Below are positions 7,395 to 12,550 of a stretch of 12,550 bases of DNA, in pieces. The notes below the pieces were generated by a model. The model did not search any database. It saw only the letters and a program-made list of their open reading frames with translations, and was not told the DNA's origin. Numbering within the stretch: the stretch's first letter is position 1; each line of letters opens with the position of its first letter. The stretch spans positions 1 to 12,550 of the forward strand of contig NW_003112427.1 of NCBI RefSeq assembly GCF_000003605.2, in the 5' to 3' direction. The DNA is from Saccoglossus kowalevskii (Eukaryota; Hemichordata; Enteropneusta; Harrimaniidae). Both the position numbers and the translations under genes were made by a program.

Positions 7395-8696
7395 ACAAAC
7401 ATATATTCCTACTCAGTGTGCACTGATAGGAATTTGTGAGAAATATTTCTACTCAGTGTGCACTAACAGGAATATGTGAGAAATATTTCTACTCAGTGTG
7501 CACTAACAGGAATATGTGAGAAATATTTGCACTCAGTGTGCAGTAACAGACATATGTGAGAAATATTTATACTCCGTGTGCACTAATAGGAATATGTGGG
7601 AAATATGTCTACTCAGTGTGCACTGATAGGAATATGTGAGAAATATTTATACTCAGCGTGCACTAACAGGAATATGTGAGAAATATTTGTACTCAGTGTG
7701 CACTAACAGAAATATGTGAGAAATATTTATACTCAGTGTGCCCTAATAGGAATATGTGAGAAATATGTCTACTCAGTGTGCACTGATAGGAATATGTGAG
7801 AAATATTTCCACCCAGTGTGCACTTATAGGAATATGTGAGCAATATTTCTACTTAGTGTGCACTAACAGGAATATGTGAGAAATATTTCTACTCAGTGTG
7901 CACTAATAGAAATATGTGAGAAATATTTCTACTCAGTGTTCACTAATAGGAATATGTGAGAAATATTTCTACTCAGTGTGCACTAACAGGAATATGTGAG
8001 AAATATTTCTAGTCAGTGTGCAATAACAGGAATATGTGAGAAATATTTGTACTCAGTGTGCACTAACAGACATATGTGAGAAATAATTATACTCAGTGTG
8101 CACTAATAGGAATATGTGAGAAATATGTCTACTCAGTGTGCACTGATAGGAATATGTGAGAAATATTTCTACTCAGTGTGCACTTATAGGAATATGTGTG
8201 CAATATTTCTACTTAGTGTGCACTAACAGGAATATGTGAGAAATATTTCTACTCAGTGTGCACTAATAGAAATATGTGAGAAATATTTCTACTCAGTGTT
8301 CACTAATATGAATATGTGAGAAATATTTCTACTCAGTGTGCACTAACAGGAATATGTGAGAAATATTTCTAGTCAGTGTGCACTAACAGGAATATGTGAG
8401 AAATATTTGTACTCAGTGTGCACTAACAGACATATGTGAGAAATATTTATACTCAGTGTGCACTAATAGGAATATGTGGGAAATATGTCTACTCAGTGTG
8501 CACTGATAGGAATATGTGAGCAATATTTCTACTCAGTGTGTACTAACAGGAATATGTGAGAAATATTTATAGTCAGTGTGCACTAATACGAATATGTGAG
8601 AAATATTCCTACTCAGTGTGCACTAATAGGAATAAGTGAGAAATATTTCTACTCAGTCTGCACTAGTAGGAATAAGTGAGAACTATTTTTACTTAG
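7395..8696. repeat. monomer block 6, S6 to S7
   Basis: The block has the 27-bp monomer, 31 full monomers (7422-8661), all of 40-bp net length, and a 35-nt truncated monomer (8662-8696). It begins with the shortened post-S series and then contains the 360-bp tandem duplication (7742-8461). It ends in the standard haplotype-A approach: GTGTACTAACAGG with TATAGTC, AATACGAAT with TTCCTAC, AATAAGTGAG, then CAGTCTGCACTAGTAGG. It shares with block 0 the fused monomer GATAGG plus GAGCAAT (8502 here, 640 there). The S1 and S7 approaches are therefore closer to each other than either is to S2. Confidence 0.92.
7742..8461. repeat. tandem duplication, 9-monomer (360-bp) offset
   Basis: 7742-8101 and 8102-8461 are adjacent copies of a nine-monomer series. 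The order is ATATGTC monomer, GATAGG monomer, TTATAGG monomer ending CTACTTAG, AACAGG, AATAGAAAT with GTGTTC, AATAGG or AATATG, TTCTAG, TTGTAC and AACAGACAT. The copies differ at roughly eight positions, for example CCACCC against CTACTC, GAGCAAT against GTGTGCAAT, and AATAATTATAC against AATATTTATAC. This duplication therefore looks older than the 400-bp one in block 5. Confidence 0.83.
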
Positions 8697-8772
8697 CTTG
8701 GTATGTATATACTTATCGATCGAGTGACTCCACTTGAGCATGAATGCGTGCAGAAGTGTTTACATACTGTGC
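8697..8772 (+). repeat. S-block 7 (haplotype A)
   Basis: This 76-bp S-block is identical by eye to S1, S2 and S6, followed by the 27-bp monomer at 8773-8799. It lies in a region 8542-9201 that matches 680-1339 (around S1) with about two differences. This is the best-preserved long-range copy in the window. Confidence 0.93.
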
Positions 8773-9874
8773 ACAAACATATATTCCTACTCAGTGTGCA
8801 CTGATAGGAATTTGTGAGAAATATTTCTACTCAGTGTGCACTAACAGGAATATGTGAGAAATATTTCTACTCAGTGTGCACTGATAGGAATAAGTGAGAA
8901 ATATTTCTACTCAGTGTGCACTAACAGGAATATGTGAGAAATATTTCTACTCAGTTTGCACTGATAGGAATTTGTGCGAATTATTTCTACTCAGTGTGCA
9001 CGAATAAGAATATGTGAAAAATATTTCTACTCAGTGTGCACTAACAGGAATATGTGAGAAATATTTGCACTCAGTGTGCAGTAACAGACATATGTGAGAA
9101 ATATTTATACTCCGTGTGCACTAATAGGAATATGTGGGAAATATGTCTACTCAGTGTGCACTGATAGGAATATGTGAGAAATATTTATACTCAGCGTGCA
9201 CTAACAGGAATATGTGAGAAATATTTGTACTCAGTGTGCACTAACAGAAATATGTGAGAAATATTTATACTCAGTGTGCCCTAATAGGAATATGTGAGAA
9301 ATATGTCTACTCAGTGTGCACTGATAGGAATATGTGAGAAATATTTCCACTCAGTGTGCACTTATAGGAATATGTCAGCAATATTTCTACTTAGTGTGCA
9401 CTAACAGGAATATGTGAGAAATATTTCTACTCAGTGTGCACTAATAGAAATATGTGAGAAATATTTCTACTCAGTGTTCACTAACAGGAATATGTGAGAA
9501 ATATTTCTAGTCAGTGTGCACTAACAGGAATATGTGAGAAATATTTGTACTCAGTGTGCACTAACAGACATATGTGAGAAATATTTATACTCAGTGTGCA
9601 CTAATAGGAATATGTGGGAAATATGTCTACTCAGTGTGCACTGATAGGAATATGTGAGAAATATTTCTACTCAGTGTGCACATATAGGAATATGTGAGCA
9701 ATATTTCTACTCAGTGTGTACTAACAGGAATATGTGAGAAATATTTCTAGTCAGTGTGCACTAATAGGAATATGTGAGAAATATTTCTAGTCAGTGTGCA
9801 CTAATATGAATATGTGAGAAATATTCCTACTCAATGTGCACTAATATGAATATGTGAGAAATATTTTTACTCAG
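8773..9874. repeat. monomer block 7, S7 to S8
   Basis: The block has the 27-bp monomer, 26 full monomers (8800-9839), all of 40-bp net length, and a 35-nt truncated one (9840-9874). It starts with the full post-S series, through CAGCGTGC (9160), TTGTAC and AACAGAAAT (9240). It then passes CCTAATAGG, TTCCAC and GTCAGCAAT, and the AATAGAAAT to AACAGACAT run. It ends with the TTCTAG and AATATGAAT with CAATG approach that belongs to haplotype B. It has all the parts of the repeated series in one place and makes a useful reference for the higher-order unit. Confidence 0.92.
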
Positions 9875-9950
9875 CTTGGTATATATATACTTATAGATCG
9901 AGTGACTCCACTTGAGCATGAATGCGTGCAGAAGTGTTTACATACTGTGC
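9875..9950 (+). repeat. S-block 8 (haplotype B)
   Basis: This 76-bp S-block is identical by eye to S3 (GGTATATATATAC, TATAGATCG). The left flank also matches S3, except that one TTCTATTCAG monomer (3595 in block 2) is absent here. The 27-bp monomer downstream (9951-9977) reads ACTAACGTATATTCC. It combines the ACTAAC start seen after S3 and S5 with the TTCC seen after haplotypes A and C, and has a private G. Confidence 0.92.
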
Positions 9951-10371
9951 ACTAACGTATATTCCTACTCAGTGTGCACTGATAGGAATTTGTGAGAATA
10001 TTTCTACTCAGTGTGCACTGATAGGAATTTGTGAGAAATATTTGTACTTAGTGTGCACTACCAGGAATATGTGAGAAATATTTATACTCAGTGTGCACTA
10101 ATTGGAATATGTGGGAAATATGTCTACTCAGTGTGCACTGATAGGAATATGTGAGAAATATTTCTACTCAGTGTGCACATATAGGAATATGTGAGCAATA
10201 TTTCTACTCAGTGTGTACTAACAGGAATATGTGAGAAATATTTCTAGTCAGTGTGCACTAATACGAATATGTGAGAAATATTCCTACTCAGTGTGCACTA
10301 ATAGGAATAAGTGAGAAATATTTCTACTCAGTGTGCACTAGTAGGAATAAGTGAGAAATATTTTTACTCAG
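9951..10371. repeat. monomer block 8, S8 to S9
   Basis: This is a short block: the 27-bp monomer, nine full monomers and a 35-nt truncated one (10337-10371). The monomer 9978-10016 is 39 nt. The ACTACCAGG monomer (10057) is found otherwise only at 10594, after S9, so this short run was itself duplicated with its neighbour. The second half has the ACATATAGG, GTGTACTAACAGG, AATACGAAT, AATAAG order typical of approaches to haplotype A, although it leads to a haplotype-C S-block. Confidence 0.9.
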
Positions 10372-10446
10372 CTTGGTATGTATATACTTATCGATCGAGT
10401 GACTCCACTTGAGCATGAATGCATGCAGAAGTGTTTAATACTGTGC
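10372..10446 (+). repeat. S-block 9 (haplotype C)
   Basis: This 75-bp S-block is identical by eye to S4 (GCATGC, TGTTTAATA). The surrounding 10297-10553 matches 5168-5424 with about two differences (CGGTG here, CAATG there). The monomers further left are different in the two places, so a copying breakpoint lies about 75 bp or more upstream of the S-block. The 27-bp monomer follows at 10447-10473. This is the last S-block in the window. Confidence 0.92.
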
Positions 10447-12550
10447 ACAAACATATATTCCTACTCAGTGTGCACTGATAGGAATTTGTGAGAAATATTT
10501 CTACTCGGTGTGCTCTAACAGGAATATGTGAGAAATATTTCTACTCAGTGTGCACTGATAGGAATTTGTGAGAAATATTTGTACTTAGTGTGCACTACCA
10601 GGAATATGTGAGAAATATTTATACTCAGTGTGCACTAATAGGAATATGTGAGAAATATGTCTACTCAGTGTGCACTGATAGGTATATGTGAGAAATATTT
10701 ATACTCAGTGTGCACTTATGAGAAAATGTGAGCAATATTTCTACTCAGTGTGCACTAACAGGAATATGTGAGAAATATTTCTAGTCAGTGTGCACTAATA
10801 GGAATATGTGAGAAATATTTCTAATCAGTGTGCACTAATAGGAATATGTGAGAAATATTTCTAGTCAGTGTGCACTAATAGGAATATGTGAGAAATATTT
10901 CTAGTCAGTGTGCACTAATAGGAATATGTGAGAAATGTTTCTACTCAGTGTGCACTAACCGGAATATGTGAGAAATATTTCTAGTCAGTGTGCACTAATA
11001 GGAATATGTGAGAAATATTTCTACTCAGTGTGCACTTATGGGAAAAATGTGAGCAATATTTCTACTCAGTGTGCACTAACAGGAATATGTGAGAAATATT
11101 TCTAGTCAGTGTGCACTAATAGGAATATGTGAGAAATATTTCTAGTCAGTGTGCACTAATAGGAATATGTGAGAAATATTTCTAGTCAGTGTGCACTAAC
11201 AGGAATATGTGAGAAATATTTCTAGTCAGTGTGTACTAATAGGAATATGTGAGAAATATTTATACTCAGTGTGCACTAAAAGGAATATGTGAGAAATATT
11301 TGTACTCAGTGTGCACTGACAGGAATATGTGAGAAATATTTGTATTCAGTGTGCACTAATAGGAATATGTGAGAAATATTTGTCCTCAGTGTGCACTATT
11401 AAGAATATTTGAGAAATATTTATAATCAGTGTGCACTAATAAGAATATTTGAGAAATATTTATAATCAGTGTGCACTAATAGGATTATGTGAGAAATCTT
11501 TATACTCAGTGTGCACTAACAGGAATATGTGAGAAATATTTGTATTCAGTGTGCACTAATAGGAATATGTGAAAAATATTTATACTCAGTGTGCACTAAT
11601 ATGAATATGTGAGAAATATTTCTACTCAGTATGCACTGATAGGAATATGTGAGAAATATTTCTACTCAGTGTGCACTAATAGAAATATGTGAGAAATATT
11701 TCTACTCAGTGTTCACTAATAGGAATATGTGAGAAATATTTCTACTCAGTGTGCACTAACAGGAATATGTGAGAAATATTTCTAGTCAGTGTGCACTAAC
11801 AGGAATATGTGAGAAATATTTGTACTCAGTGTGCACTAACAGACATATGTGAGAAATATTTATACTCAGTGTGCACTAATAGGAATATGTGGGAAATATG
11901 TCTACTCAGTGCGCACTGATAGGATAATGTGAGAAGTATTTCTACTTAGTGTGCACTAACAGGAATATGTGAGAAATATTTCTACTCAGTGTGCACTAAT
12001 AGGAATATGTGAGAAATATTTCTAGTCAGTGTGCACTAATAGGAATATGTGAGAAATGTTTCTACTCAGTGTGCACTAACCGGAATATGTGAGAAATATT
12101 TCTAGTCAGTGTGCACTAATAGGAATATGTGAGAAATTTTTCTAGTCAGTGTGCACTAATAGGAATATGTGAGAAATGTTTCTACTCAGTGTGCACTAAC
12201 AGGAATATGTGAGAAATATTTCTAGTCAGTGTGCACTAATAGGAATATGTGAGAAATATTTCTAGTCAGTGTGCACTAATAGGAATATGTGAGAAATATT
12301 TCTAGTCAGTGTGCATTAATAGGAATATGTGAGAAATATTTCTACTCAGTGTGCACTTATGGGAAAAATGTGAGCAATATTTCTACTCAGTGTGCACTAA
12401 CAGGAATATGTGAGAAATATTTCTAGTCAGTGTGCACTAATAGGAATATGTGAGAAATATTTCTAGTCAGTGTGCACTAATAGGAATATGTGAGAATATT
12501 TCTAGTCAGTGTGCACTAACAGGAATATGTGAGAATATTTCTAGTCAGTG
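10447..12550. repeat. monomer block 9, after S9, no S-block
   Basis: The block has the 27-bp monomer, 51 full monomers and a 36-nt piece at the window edge. It is the longest S-block-free stretch. It contains a copy of block 3 (10674-11554 against 4247-5160) and then a run of the haplotype-A series without its S-block (11675-11914: AATAGAAAT, AATAGG, TTCTAG, TTGTAC, AACAGACAT, GTGGG). Further TTCTAGTCAG-rich monomers follow up to the window end. The 41-nt ACTTATGGGAAAAATG monomer occurs twice here (11034-11074 and 12355-12395). The monomer 12476-12514 is 39 nt (GAGAATATT), and the next, cut by the edge, has the same loss. Confidence 0.92.
10674..11554. repeat. long-range duplicated segment, copy 2 (see 4247-5167)
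   Basis: This is the second copy of the TTCTAG-rich segment, with the same rare markers in the same order. It ends at an AACAGG monomer with TTGTATTC (11515-11554). The first copy then continues into AATAAG monomers and S4, whereas this copy continues into ordinary monomers and a haplotype-A series. A third, partial copy begins near 11955 and includes the AAATGTTTC, AACCGG and ACTTATGGG monomers. The segment is therefore present at least three times. Confidence 0.83.

Larger units (their letters stand above)
1..12550. repeat. 40-bp satellite array, whole window
   Basis: The whole window is a head-to-tail satellite of a 40-bp monomer in one orientation. I start the monomer at ACTAATAGG (monomer positions 1-9). 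GTGAG follows at 15-19, the palindrome AGAAATATTTCT at 18-29 and CTCAGTGTGC at 31-40. GTGC plus the next AC makes a GTGCAC site at nearly every junction. Phase counting gives about 281 full monomers, 18 truncated ones beside S-blocks, and one cut at each window end. The common monomer has 13 G/C in 40 and no CpG. Variation concentrates at positions 4, 6, 8-9, 26, 28 and 31, while GTGAG, AAATAT and CAGTGTGCAC change little. Stops at monomer positions 3, 6 and 16 (plus strand), with a period of 1 modulo 3, close every frame within about two monomers; the minus strand behaves similarly. This is eukaryotic satellite DNA. I do not recognise the family or species. Confidence 0.97.

Noticed and set aside
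1-12550. CRISPR array (regular repeats with variable parts)
   Set aside because: The variable columns lie inside a continuous 40-bp tandem repeat. There are no unique spacers, no cas genes and no leader, and neighbouring units are mostly identical over their full length.
1-12550. Protein-coding tandem repeat
   Set aside because: 40 is not a multiple of three, and the monomer carries TAA or TGA at 3, TAG at 6 and TGA at 16 on the plus strand, and TGA, TAG and TAG on the minus strand. Every frame is closed within roughly two monomers.
1-12550. CENP-B box or telomere repeats
   Set aside because: The CENP-B box needs CpGs and a CGGG core, which neither the monomer nor the S-block has. No TTAGGG-like or related telomere motif is repeated. 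A centromeric location remains possible but unsupported.
1-12550. Bird 41-bp microchromosome satellites (CNM/PO41 type)
   Set aside because: The unit length is close, but I see none of the features I associate with those families, such as alternating A-rich and T-rich clusters separated by GC-rich sequence. I could not run a search.

Overview
The window is a single, uninterrupted block of satellite DNA with no genes. It is a head-to-tail array of a 40-bp monomer, all in one orientation, and it runs off both ends of the window. The monomer is AT-rich: the common form has 13 G/C in 40. It lacks CpG and carries stop codons in a pattern that closes all six frames. This kind of DNA belongs to a eukaryotic nuclear genome (centromeric, pericentromeric, subtelomeric, sex-chromosome or B-chromosome heterochromatin). 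I cannot name the species or recognise the family from the sequence alone.

Layout: stepping through the phase by hand gives about 281 full monomers. Only eight of these differ from 40 bp in net length. Nine times the array is interrupted by the same 75-76 bp non-monomer sequence, called here the S-block, starting at 835, 2652, 3708, 5243, 5660, 7319, 8697, 9875 and 10372. Every S-block follows a monomer cut short after its CAG (or a variant of it) and precedes a 27-bp monomer with an internal 13-bp deletion. Truncated monomer, S-block and short monomer therefore travel together as one cassette. The S-block is very uniform: four haplotypes, five variable positions, and an invariant 24-bp centre. 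The last 2.1 kb (10447-12550) has no S-block.

Higher-order structure: the monomers between S-blocks are not random variants. The same ordered series of variants recurs. For example, 680-1339 reappears at 2497-3154 and 8542-9201, and 4247-4526 at 10674-10953. Copies differ by losing or gaining whole monomers. There are also recent tandem duplications of 10 monomers (400-bp offset, 6524-7203) and 9 monomers (360-bp offset, 7742-8461). The array thus has three levels: a 40-bp monomer, blocks of about 7 to 43 monomers bounded by S-blocks, and multi-kilobase mosaic copies of those blocks. Unequal exchange or gene conversion in register explains this.

No protein-coding gene, RNA gene, transposon, CRISPR array or telomere repeat is supported. 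The points worth following are the S-block cassette, the strict 40-bp register, a 12-bp perfect palindrome in the common monomer, and the mosaic of higher-order copies.
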